DNA of 64,000 bases from Morella rubra (taxonomy: Eukaryota > Streptophyta > Magnoliopsida > Fagales > Myricaceae). The stretch lies in the NCBI GenBank assembly GCA_003952965.2, contig CM025851.1, positions 22,131,357 to 22,195,356 of the forward strand. The letters are read 5' to 3'. The position numbers were made by a program, and so were the translations under genes. Below the pieces are notes generated by a model. That model saw nothing but the letters and a program-made list of their open reading frames with translations, was not told the DNA's origin and did no database searches. Shown piece by piece: positions 47,022 through 58,144 of the stretch. Positions within the stretch are counted from its first letter, which is position 1, and every line of letters starts with the position of its first letter.

Positions 47022-50000
47022 ATGGAATCTATTAGCACTCAAAGAGTCTGTTCATATTCTTCTTCTTCAACAACTCGATGGTCTCACAATGTTTTTCTCA
47101 ATTTTTGTGGCAAGACACTCGCAACAGCTTCATAGATCATTTGTGTTATGCTTTAAAACAAAAAGGTATTGTTGTTTTTAAGGATGACGAAATACTTGAG
47201 CGAGGAAAATATATCTCCCAAGAGCTCTTCAAAGCAATACAAGAATCTTTATATGCCATCACAGTTATCTCGGAGCACTATGCTTACTCTAAATGGTGTT
47301 TGCTTGAACTTGTTAAGATATCGAATGCATGCGAGAGACAACACTCACAATTTTGCCTGTTTTCTATCACGTGGATCCCTCTGACGTACGAAACCAGACC
47401 GGGCCTTTTGCAATAGCTCTTGCTGGCCATGAAGAAGACCCCGAAGTTGACATGGAGAACATGCAGAAGTGGAGAGCTGCTTTGAGAGAAGTGGGTCGTA
47501 TATCTGGATGGCATGTACATGATAGGTACCATCTCTATATATTTAGTCTTTTCTTCTTGCCTATGAAAATATAGCGAAGTTGGATACCTTAGGAAAGTTA
47601 TCAGTTTTTCAAATTATGGCTTAGCATATACTTTGTCATACGTAGAACTTGATTGAAGTCTTCTAGGGATCACAATGAACAAATAGTGTTTCGTTTCCCA
47701 ATCATATTGAATTCTCAAAACTTTACGACTTTTGGACTTTGGTTGAAGAGCCTTAGCATATCCTCAACCAAAAGCCTAATTCAAAACTTTCACAAGCACC
47801 TATCTGAAGAAATTTGAACCATTCCTCTCACTACTTATATTTTCTTCAGATTTGTCACTAAGAAAATAGAACGTTTTCTTTATATTTGTAAGACAAATAC
47901 ATGTTTCTTTTCTTTTTCAATTTTTGTTTTATTTTTCTTCTAAGACTATCTTCACTATAAGAAAATATTGGCCTCATAAACTTTATGCACATAAAGGGGT
48001 CCAGATGTGGGTACATGGGAAATTAGAACCTGAATTGCATTGTTATGGCAGAGACTATAGAGCTCCTTTTTATTTGTTGTACATTATAACATTAACAGTT
48101 ACTTCACAGCAAGCTATTCCTCTCAATATAAAACTAATTATCCTACCTTTTGTTCAGACAAGAGTCAACAATTGTCAGTGAGATCAGTGAATGGATATTT
48201 TATGGATTGAGTCGTAACTTCTCAAGTATTTCGAACAAGCTTGTTGGTATAGAATCCCGTGTGGAGGAAATGAAGCACCTACTGAATATTGGGTCAGATG
48301 ATGTTCGCTTTATAGGGATTCATGGAATGGGTGGAGTTGGTAAAACAACTCTTGCAGAAGTTATTTACGAAAGAGTTTCATATCACTTCGAAGCTAGCAG
48401 CTTTATTGCTTGTATTAGAGAAGAAACTAAAAATCGGGGTTTAGTTTCTTTGCAAAAGCAACTACTTTCGAAGATCCTCATGCAAAGAGAAATACATATA
48501 TGGGATGATCGTGAGGGAACTAGTATTATAAAGAGCATTCTACATAATAGGAGGGTCCTTATTGTCCTTGATGATGTGGATGAAGAAAAACATCTAGAAG
48601 CATTAGCAGGGAGTCATGATTGGTTTGGTCCAGGGAGTAGAATCCTTTTAACAAGCAGAGATAGTCATTTGTTGAAAACGCATGGGGTGGATGGAATATA
48701 TAAGGTAAAGGAGTTAAATAACATTGAAGCTTTGCTGCTCTTTAGCTTGTATGCATTCAAGAAACCCTATCTTGAAGAAAATTATGTTGATTTATCTAAG
48801 GATTTCATGACTATGCTCAAGGCCTTCCTTTAGCTCTTAAAATTTTAGGATCCTTCTTGTTTGGTAGGACAACAAATGCATGGAAAAGTGCTTTCGATCA
48901 ACTAAAAGCAAAACCCAATAGAGGAATTATTGATGTGCTTCAAATAGGTTTTGATGGATTGGAAGATTTGCAGAAAAAATTATTTTTGGATATTGCATGT
49001 TTCTTTAAAGGAGAGGTCCTTGATCACATTTTGATGGATATACTACAAAGTTGTGGTTACTATCCATATATCAATATTGATGTTCTAATGGAGAAGTCTC
49101 TTATAACAATCTCTTCTGGAAGATTGAGAATGCATGACTTGCTACAAAAAATGGGTCAAGAAATAGTTCACCATGAATCTCCTGAAGAGCCTGGTCGACG
49201 TAGTAGATTATGGCATCATGAGGACATCGTTCATGTACTAAAAATAATACTGTAAGTGAACTAGTTGTGACATCATCGTAAAAATGCATACTGTCATTAT
49301 AAATTCTTATTTGTTATTTCAAGTATCTCCACTAAAACAATTCCATTGTCCTTGCTACCAGGGAACTAATGCAGTTGAAGGCATATTCCTAAACTTACCA
49401 ACTTGCAAAGATGTTAATGTTAAAGCATTCTCGATGATGAAAAAATTAAGAATTCTTAAGATTGGCAATATGGATATTGTCGAGAACTTTTCTAAACTTC
49501 ATGACAAGTACTTATGCAGCATGCTATGGCCTCGTGATCTTTTAAGATCCATGCCAACCAATGAGTTACGTGTGATGGACTGGTTGGGATTCCCATTGAA
49601 ATCCTTGCCGACCAATTTCCATTCAGACCATCTTGTTCAACTTAACATGCCTTGCAGCCACATCAAACAACTTTGGAAGGGAATAAAGGTAGTACTTTTA
49701 TTCAGTCACATGTTTATTCTTAATCTTCTTTTAAGATAAGTTTACTCATGTTTTATTTTTCAATTTATACCAGAGTTTAGGCAGCTTGAAACGCTTTGAC
49801 CTTAGTGGCTCTAAGAGCTTGATGGAGATACCAGACTTTACAGGAGTCCCAAATCTTGAGATACTTGATCTTGAAGGTTGTACAAGTCTGTCTAAGGTAC
49901 ACACATCCATTGGAGTTCTCAAACGGCTTAGACGATTGAATTTACATGGTTGCAAATGTCTTAGAAACCTTCCTGACAAGATCAGCTTAGAATCTCTTGA

Positions 50001-51208
50001 ATATTTGTATCTTTCTGGTTGTTCAAGACTAAAGAAGTTCCCTGATATTGTGGAAATATGACATCTTTGCGGGTACTTTATTTGGATGGGACTGCCATTG
50101 AAGAATTACCCTTCTCATTCAGTGTTTATCTTGTCTTTCCATATTGTCCTTGCGTGATTGCAAAAAACTTTCAACCTTTCCGAGTGTTATTTGTAGTCTA
50201 CGTCTCTTAAAGTTCTCGATTTATCCGGTTGCTCAAGACTTGAGTTGAGTGTTGAGGAATATTTGGAGCAGCTTTTTGTGGGGGAACCGTTATAAAATTC
50301 TCTGAGGTTTTTGCAATACCAGAGTATGGATCTAATACATGCCCTGTTCGTGGAATAGAGATGATGAGAATGACTCCATTGGGGCATTCTACATTGATTA
50401 TGTTGGCAGACTTTACTGTGTTAGAAACTTGGGTGAAGAAAGTGATTATTTTTTACAAACCACAAGAAGCCGTGTGGTGAGTTTTTTCTCTAATAATAAC
50501 ACAGAAGTTATTGTTGTGTAATGTCAAGATCTCTTGTGAAAGTAATTGTTTAAAACACAACAATTCACATCTTTCTTTGTTTGGTTTTTACTTTACAGGT
50601 ATGTGGCTCTTGTTTGGGATCTGGATTACCAGAGTGGTGGAACATTAGAAGCACAGATTCTTGTATAACACTTAATATACATGAAAACTCTGATGATAAT
50701 AGAATGTGGTTTGGATATTTCCTTATTATTGCTTATGAAGCCCATGAACATGAGAAATCGAATTCTAGGAGTTTTGATGGCACTCATTCTGATTATGACC
50801 AGTTTGTCGAGTTTGTTTATCACTTTGAGACAGATGAAGGTCCTCTAAAATCATCCTTAGTCTTTCATGCACCTAAAGACCATTCTCTTGGGCCAATTAG
50901 ATTTGGCGTGTATATTCCAGCTAAATGGTTTTTGGAACGTCAATAATTTGGAGGGATGGAGCTACATTAAAGCTTCAGTTGAAACACGTAGCCTGGACGT
51001 GGAGGTAAAAGAGTATGGGGTGCGCTTAGACTACCGAAATTCTGTTGCAGAGTTTTATCTGAGTGATGCTGATCGTAATTATGGTTTGGATCTTGTTCAC
51101 TATCTTGTTAATTGTTATGGGGAACTGTTAGTCCTGCAGTGGAACCTCTCCACTTCTAGGAATTTGAAATGCCACTGGTATACATCTAGGTTGATGGTTT
51201 TTGTTTAA
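47022..51208 (+). pseudogene. TNL-2: TIR-NB-LRR resistance gene with frameshifts
   Basis: Five exons as in TNL-1: TIR 47022-47525, NB-ARC about 48170-49251, LRR 49362-49688, LRR/linker 49774-50476, C-JID 50599-51208. TIR shows WSHNVFLNFCGK, EILERGKYISQELFKAIQES and the HVDPSDVRNQTGPF motif. NB-ARC has GMGGVGKTT (48324-48350), [44 protein letters not shown] and the MHD-type RMHDLLQKMGQEI (about 49126-49165). LRRs include LEILDLEGCTSLSKV and YLYLSGCSRLKKFPDIVE. One-base frameshifts lie at about 47100, 47325, 48810, 49243, 50055, 50120 and 50942. The reading is otherwise very close to a functional TNL, so either it died recently or some indels are assembly errors. Confidence 0.9.
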
Positions 51209-52382
51209 TGGACTTTCCAATCTCACTTGAGTGTATTTTAACCAACACGAACTAAGTTTCAAGTTTAATAATGCTCTTTTTCGATCCATGTATTCAACAA
51301 TATATAGACAAAAAGTTGATTTCACTACAAAAAATGAGATATTGGGTGATAAATTTTTGGGTGTCCTAAAGTCATCGTTCCCAGACAAAAATATCAATTT
51401 CATCACCCAAAATCATCCAGGAATACCAAAATTTTCTAGACAAGTCCTAACACAATTCAGTTGGCTTTCTAGTGTGACAAAATACAGCTTGTCGCAAATG
51501 AGTGATGATTAGTATTGTCAAAAATAGTTAAATTTCGTCCGGACATACAACCACACACTTCGAACGATTATCTGGGTGACAAAATACAAATCATCATAAT
51601 TGAGTGATAATTAGAATCATCACAAATTTGTCACTCCGTCCAAAAGTTTTTTTGACAATGTCCGAACGGACTTTACCTAATGTATAATAATCGTTAGTAC
51701 ATAGTGACGTATTCAAAATCCTCATGAATACTCAAAAACGTCCAGACGTATAGACGAGGGTTCCAACGCAGAAAAAATAAACCCATCTGAATGCCAAAAA
51801 GAAGTCTGCACAGGTTTCAATGCTTCTTCAGCAAATCGTGTGGTTCCACATTGTATATTTCACACACCAGTTGTCGAAACTGTTTGAACAATAATGAACT
51901 ATTCGGGTGGAGGTAAGTTCTCGAAGATATTTGAATCTGCCATATTTAATGACGTTGAATTTGATTGGCCACATGTGAATCTAACCGTTGAGAACTATCC
52001 ATACGCCTATTGAAGCCGTACAGACGCGTACCGTCAAACATAAAACCTGCAAGCATTTGTTAAAATTACAATTACAATATCTTTTCTCTCAAACTTTTCT
52101 CCAAGCATTTCATCATATTTGGTCATTGATTCGAGATCTGGACTTACAACTTCAGGTAATACCTTTTTCATGCCTTTGTTTTTCAATTTCATGCATTTTT
52201 ATTGTTTTTTTGTGGATAATAAGGTTATTTCCTTTGTGTTCATTGAAGCACCATTCGGATGCTTCATCTGATGGTCTAGATGGGTTACACTTCATTTGGA
52301 CACATTGTAAACAAAAAATCGCCGTTTATCGAACGTGCGAACGGTTTATGCTAACGTTCAAACGGTTTTTGTTAGGTTAGCC

Positions 52383-52745
52383 ATGGATCAGTCAGAAAAA
52401 AATTATCACCAAGGTAGGGCACAAACAAAGTGACCAGCTTGGGCGAACACTATTGTAGTGGAGCTGTGGGGGAGTATCCAAACAATTGTGGAGCCGACAC
52501 ATACGTTGTGTATGGATATCCATACATATTTGACCCGATGGAGAACAATCTTGCTCTGACAGAGAGGGGTCTAAAGGAGGAGGTGATTGCTGTACGGATG
52601 GAACTAATTCCATGACAGAACACCTGTCCCAATTGTACTAGTCTCTCAGTACCATTCCCATACAGCTCCGGACACTCATCAAATAGGTGGATATTATGGA
52701 AGAGCAGTTGGAGCATGTTCGTGATGCCATCGGACAAGATCTAGA
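52383..52745 (+). pseudogene. Small ORF of CACTA-3
   Basis: It starts ATG at 52383 (MDQSEKNYHQGRAQTK), stops soon after and continues in other frames (PAWANTIVVELWGSI). The tail codes for a coiled-coil-like stretch before 52745. It is collinear with the small ORF of CACTA-1 (36373-36010) and preceded by the same leader. Function unknown. Confidence 0.5.
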
Positions 52746-54104
52746 CAAGACACTCGTCGTCCTGATTCAGACAAGTTTCTAACTTATGCCTTGTTAGTCT
52801 CCAGCTTGTGATTTAAACCAGTCTCCGCTTATATTTTTTCGCTATTATTTACTTATGCTTTGTTAGTCTTTATCTTGTACTAGACTTTATAATTATGTTT
52901 TTCGTTTGGTATTTCTATCTTTGATATTTTATAGTAATTATGCTTTTGCATTAGTTAAAAAAATTTAAATGGATGATTAGTATGAGTGCTAAGTTAACCA
53001 AATGGTTAGTATAATTAGTTATAACGGATGTGTATTACAACAATATGTTTAACTATATGCATGATTTATGTAGTCAAAATGTAGTACAAAATAAATAAAC
53101 AAAGTTAAAATTTTGTAGTGAATTATATTTGGTTAGTTAAATTATTTAAATAAATGAAATTGGGAGAAATAAATCAATTAAATTGGATCACTAATCAATT
53201 AATGAATTAAGTAATATTGAACTAACTTGTTACGCGTCTGCACGGTGTAACAATACATTTAGATACGTAACATCAAACAACACTATTGAAATGCATGAGA
53301 TAACCGTCCGGACGTTAAAGAATCATCCGCATGGCATACAAGTGTTTAATGCGGATGATGGTTACAATTAAAAATCATTTTAAAAGGCGTCTGGACGTCC
53401 TGAACAACATCTAGACGTCCACATAAAAGTCGCATGGGTTACACATTTTTAAAGAGGACGAGGGTTGAAAATAGTTGTAGCCGTCTGGACACGTATCAAT
53501 ACGCCCGGACGTGAGTTGACGTTTATTCAACTATCTTGACTACTAGCTAAGGAAGGAGCCACCTTGACTATCTTCGGCATAGTTGCAAGCCATGACTTTC
53601 CAAGTCGGTGAGATGGAAGAGCACATGAGGCATGTCCGTAGGTTCTGCAGCACATGGAATGAGAGCAGTAGTTTATGTTATTTTATTTTATATTATATTT
53701 TGAGAACATTTGAGGATTTATTTTATAAAATTTTGTTTATATTATATTATGAGGACATTTGATATAGTTTTGTTATTTCAGTTATGGTATTTTGTTTATG
53801 TTATATTTGATTTATATTTTGGACATGGATATTTATGGTTAGCATATGGGTATTTCTATTTATTCATCCTTTGTACAACATGTTAATTAGTGTTATGTTT
53901 CTCATTTCGTTACACTCCTTCAAACTTTAAAACTACAATCTAACACACTTGGGTTTATATTTGTGACTAATATACTTTACATGCTAGTTTTCTTTGGATA
54001 ATAAATAACTTTTCGGTTTATGGTAATCTCTCAGATTGAAGTAAGAAAGGACGGTTAGCATGCCTTAATTGCAATGCAAACACAACATTTTGGTAGAAAC
54101 ATAG

Positions 54105-56520
54105 GGGCAAATATATTTTTTTGGACATTACCGGTATTTGCCAGTGACGCATAGGTGGAGGCATGATGTGACATATTTGACCCCAAAAAAAAAGTTTAGA
54201 TCAACGCCTGAAAAAGTCACTAGAAAGGAGATACTTCAACAACTTGCACCGGTACCGTTATGTTCATTTGTGAAGACTCAGAATAAGAGAAAACGGGCTA
54301 AAAATGGTTTAAGTTGGATGAAGTGCAGCTTATTCTTTGAGTTGTTGTACTGGTACGAATTGAAACCTCGACATAATTGGAAGTTATGCAGAACAATGTG
54401 TTGGGAACTTTACTGAACATCGATGGTAATACAAAGGAAAATGCTAGTACTCGAAGGGATTTGGCATTAATGGGCACTAAAATGGAGTTGCATTTGCAGG
54501 TTCGAGATTAGCACAGGTAATGCCTCAAGCATTGTTTACTTTAATGAAGGATGAAAGTAAGAAGTGTTGTGAGTGGTTGAAGGGTGTTATGTTTCTAGAT
54601 GGATAAGCCTTTAACAAATCCCGGTGTGTGAATATAAAAAAAGAGAAGAGAGTGGGTATGAAGAATCACGACACACTCATCTTGTTGTAATGACTATTAC
54701 TGGCAAGGATACATGGGTTGTTAGGAAACGAAGTTTGTACAGTATTTATTGAGTTGAGCTTATTCTTCCGAGACTTGTGCTCAAGAACAATAGTTTAGAT
54801 GTTGTGGACCAGTTAGAGAAGGACATCAAAATGATTCCTTGCAAGTTAGAACATTTATTTCCTTCGTCATTTTTACTATTATGGTTCATTTAGTCGTTTA
54901 TTTACCTCGGGAAGTGAAACTTGAGGGTCCAAATGCATTTTGATGGATGTATCCAATAAAGAGGTACATGGGAAAGATAAAATGGTTCGTCAAGAACAGG
55001 GCACGATTTGAGGGCTCCATAACAAAGAGTTATGTGTTAAATGAATGTCAAACTTTTTGGCTCAATGTATCTTGGTACGGTTGAGACAAGATTCAATAGA
55101 AAAAGTCAGAATTATGCTGACATGGATGATCGAACTACTCCTGGTTGTCCTCTTTTTGTATTTGCTTAGAATGTTCATCCGTTGGGAGCTGGTAAGGGTC
55201 ACAATTGGATAGAAAGAAATTTATAGAAGTGCAATGGTACGTACTCAATAACTATTCAGAAATCAGCCAACATATAGAGTAAGCGCATTTGCAATAATTG
55301 CTCATTTAAACACTTATCAGTTCATGATATCTTATTTTATTATAAAATATCTTATTTGTTTACAAGGAGCACTTGGAAGAGATAGGGCAATCGCCAGTAA
55401 ATGTTAATAGGCAGCATGAAGAAGGATTTCCGTCATGGTTTAGAAATCGTGTATTTATTTTATTTTGTCTTTATTATATGTTTCTTTTTTATTTATTCTC
55501 ATTAATAGGTGTTTATTATTTTAGATTCAAACTATGCGTAATGAAAATCCTGGGATCAGTGTCGGATGATTTGTATGCATTAACATCCGGGATCAACGGG
55601 CACTTTGTTATTCTGGGTGCGTAGTGAATGGAGTTATGTTTCACGCGGTCCTTCGTAAACAATTTTGTAATACTCAGAATGGCACCATGGTTATTCCGGG
55701 GGACCATGCTAGGGAAGACGCTGATTTTTATCACCAAGTCGTAGAGATTTATGTGTTGCCTTATTTGCACCAAAATTTAGTTTATTTACTCAAATGTGAT
55801 TGGTTTGACTTGAGTACTCGGTTTTGATAAAAGTGGTCGATTTGTTAGTATTAACACGTCCCGAAAGTAGTACTAAGATGACCCGTTCATGCTAGCATTG
55901 TAGGGGAATCAAGTGATTGACGCCAAAACAAGATAGCGATTATCTTGTTAGCTAGGGCAACCGGTATGTTGCAAGGAAAGACACCGAATTCTTCCCAAAA
56001 ATCTCAAAGAGAATGTCTCCAATTCAAATTATTCAATCCTCTCCCAAAAACAACCCACAAGCCGGGCTAAAATAGCCGAGAAACACATCCCTAAATGGAT
56101 GTTACCAAAAATAAATCGGCGGCAAAAATCTAGTCCAAATCGGATTAAAAAAGAATTCCCAAAACGAAAAAGGAAAGAAAACCAACCAAAAATAGATTTT
56201 TGAGAGGGAAAACAGCGATTTTAGGGTTCAAAACAAGGCAATCGAAGCATAGCTGGGTGGCCACGACGTCGCGCCGAAAAGAGCTTTCCGAATTGGGGTC
56301 ATGGGCACGAATCGGATATTCGTAGCCAAAGTTATGGCCAAAAAATCGACACATGCCCCAATTAGGTTAGATTCCAATTTTCTTGCCATCCTTGCGCCGA
56401 TCTACCCGCTCAAGGTAATTCAACGCCATCAATATGGAATCTGACAGCTCAGCATCATCTGACTCAGCTCCCCCTACATCAGTGTTTTAGATCGATGATA
56501 TGAAGTTAGGCAGTCGCTAG
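54105..56520 (+). pseudogene. TNP2 transposase remnant of CACTA-3
   Basis: Only the second half of the gene remains. It holds LPVTHRWRHDVTYLTPKKKF (from about 54132), KNGLSWMKCSLFFELLYWYE (about 54300-54360), DUF4218 traces around 54520-55060 (MPQALFTLMKDESKKCCEWL; VVDQLEKDI; MGKIKWFVKNRARFEGS), then SPVNVNRQHEEGFPSWFRN (about 55393-55450). DUF4216 follows (VMFHAVLRKQFCNTQNG; KCDWFDLST; IDDMKLG). The last piece is separated from the rest by a 565-bp insert at 55916. Stops and frameshifts are frequent. Confidence 0.8.
55916..56484. mobile_element. Unclassified 565-bp insert in the DUF4216 region of CACTA-3
   Basis: In CACTA-1 the transposase reads straight through GGGAATCAAGTG to TTTTATATCGATGA. 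Here 565 bp sit between the two halves, with AGTG at both edges (55912-55915 and 56481-56484), a possible target duplication. The insert starts ATTGACGCC and ends CCCCCTACATC, has no coding domain and no terminal repeats that I can see. It could be part of an LTR element or a SINE-like sequence. Confidence 0.6.
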
Positions 56521-56524
56521 AGGA

Positions 56525-57010
56525 AATAGTATACTCTAGCTATTCATGATGAAGAGTTACCTATTCATGAAAAAAAGGTACTTTTTCACAAAGAGGCACC
56601 TGTTGACGAAAAGTCACCTCACTTGGTGAAAAGAAGTCTCAACATCTATAAATAGGCATCCTCATTTGAATGTTTTACAACAACAAAAATTGCACCCAAA
56701 CTCTATCTCTCTTTCTTCTAAGCATTCTACACTCCTAAAAACATTTTTCTTTCTTAAATAATAAGCTTATGTTTACTGCAGATGCATAATTATGATTTCT
56801 TGGCTACAATAGTACAATTTGAGGGTATTCTAGTCTAACTTCATTAATGCAATACGCCATTAGACAACATATTGGTAATCTAGGCTTCTTTGTATCCTGG
56901 AGGTGAACTTGCTCGAACCCAATTGCACACCATTGTACATACTTGTTGTACAGGACTAGTGGGACAAAATATTGTCTTAAGGAAAGTGACTCTGTAATGC
57001 GCATTGAAGC
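56525..57010 (+). repeat. Possible LTR fragment with TATA box
   Basis: Downstream of the truncated CACTA-3 is TATAAATAGGCATCCTC (about 56647), an ordered promoter-like stretch. A CT-rich leader follows, then CTTAAGGAAAGTG (about 56973). The layout (TATA box, CT-rich leader, no ORF) resembles a plant retrotransposon LTR, but no matching second copy, primer site or purine tract is seen here. Confidence 0.35.
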
Positions 57011-57136
57011 AATTTATTTGTTTAGTTTGTTAGTCTAGAAAAAATCTCATCGATCTCATTTCAAATCCTCCAACTTATACAACCTTCTATACACAAATGC
57101 TGAAGAGATAAAAATAATATTGCATTTTCTCAAGCA

Positions 57137-57290
57137 GTGACTTCAGACCCTTCGGGAAAAGGTTCAACGCCATTGTAGTTAATAACAAGACTTTTCAAGT
57201 TTGTGTGGAGCTGGAGACTATCACCCACAGTTCTATAAATTTTTGAAATGGTGGTCAATTTGGCCAATCGTCTTTAGTAAGTTGTGCATC
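57137..57290 (-). pseudogene. CNL resistance-gene LRR fragment, minus strand
   Basis: Read on the minus strand, it gives DSLQLHTNLKSLVINYNGVE and then PFPEGS. This is the L.PH.NLK.L.I..Y.G..FP motif of RPP13-like CC-NB-LRR proteins. It is about 40 residues, bounded by stops. Confidence 0.6.
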
Positions 57291-57654
57291 CAAATCTGGA
57301 CAAAGAAGGAAAAATTGAACAAACAAATTGAGAGTATTAGCAGAAAGAAAACTGAAAGATAATTGTACCTCCAAACAACCAGCTAGAACACTTGTAGCAG
57401 AGGAGGTCACCACTAGAACCAAAGACAATTGGAAGTTTATACCATCTCAAAGCACTCAAAAAAGCTGGCACTGGTAGAGGGTCATAATATCAATACCAAA
57501 ATATGACATTCAGAGATGCTGTGACATGAGAGAGGTGCAAGGACTTTTGAATATGGTGTCAGCAACGGCCAAAACAATTTGTTTTACAAACATAGCAGCT
57601 AAGAAAAGGTAAAAACAAGAATGATAAATTAAACCGATAAATTACCAATTTGAA

Positions 57655-58080
57655 AAAGCAATTAACTAATAAATTAGCAGTCGGGGAAGGCGGGAAGCTT
57701 GCAAATCTTCAGGGAGCACTTTTTATTTTGAAGTTCCAAAATGTTGAATCTCCCCAAGATGCTGAAGATGCAAACTTGAAGAATAAGAAGTACTTGGAGA
57801 ACTTGGTGTTGGAATGGAATGATTCACCTGCTGATAATTCAGAAAGTCAAAGAAGTGTACTTGACAATCTCTAGCCCCATACAAATTTGAAAAGCCTCAT
57901 TGTCTTCTACTACAGCGGTGAACTTTTTCCAGATTGGGTAGGGCACCATTCATTCTCTAATATAGCATCTCTACATTCGGAAAAACTGTAAGCATTGTTG
58001 GAGCTTGCCACCACTTGGGCAACTACACTCTCTACAGAACCTCTCTATTGTAGGGTATGATGAATTTATAATTTTGGCTA
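57655..58080 (+). pseudogene. CNL resistance-gene LRR fragment (RPP13-like), plus strand
   Basis: The frame gives GEGGKLANLQGALFILKFQN, VESPQDAEDANLKNKKYLEN and LVLEWNDSPADNSE. After a stop at 57872 it continues PHTNLKSLIVFYYSGELFPD and WVGHHSFSNIASLH in the same frame. These are the first LRRs after the ARC2 linker in RPP13-like CNL proteins. The NB-ARC and the remaining LRRs are absent. CNLs and TNLs are separate resistance classes, so this piece is unrelated to the TNL cluster next to it. Confidence 0.8.
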
Positions 58081-58144
58081 GTTGAAATCATTTTGCTGGG
58101 ATTACAAGCGGAAAATAGGTAGAGAGGTATAAGGAAATGGTTTA

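Larger units (their letters stand above)
51323..56524 (+). mobile_element. CACTA-3: second copy of the CACTA-1 family, internally deleted and 3' truncated
   Basis: The left end CACTACAAAAAATGAG (51323) is followed by GGGTGATAAATTTTTGGGTG subterminal sequence like that of CACTA-1. It lies in the 3' flank of TNL-2, which aligns with TNL-1 up to that point. In the same order as CACTA-1 but on the plus strand come the leader, the small ORF (52383-52745), a remnant tail of the plant-transposon-protein gene (about 53600-53660) and TNP2 pieces (54105-56520). The sequence CATTTCGTTACACTCCTTCAA (53905) also matches CACTA-1 (33063). The Transposase_24 gene and right end are missing. Motifs such as CGTCCGGAC, CGTCTGGACG and TTCGAACG recur throughout. 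Confidence 0.85.

Noticed and set aside
53104..53122. TTTTGTAGTG as the right end of CACTA-3
   Set aside because: The flanking bases do not match those at the left end, and transposase pieces continue well beyond this point.
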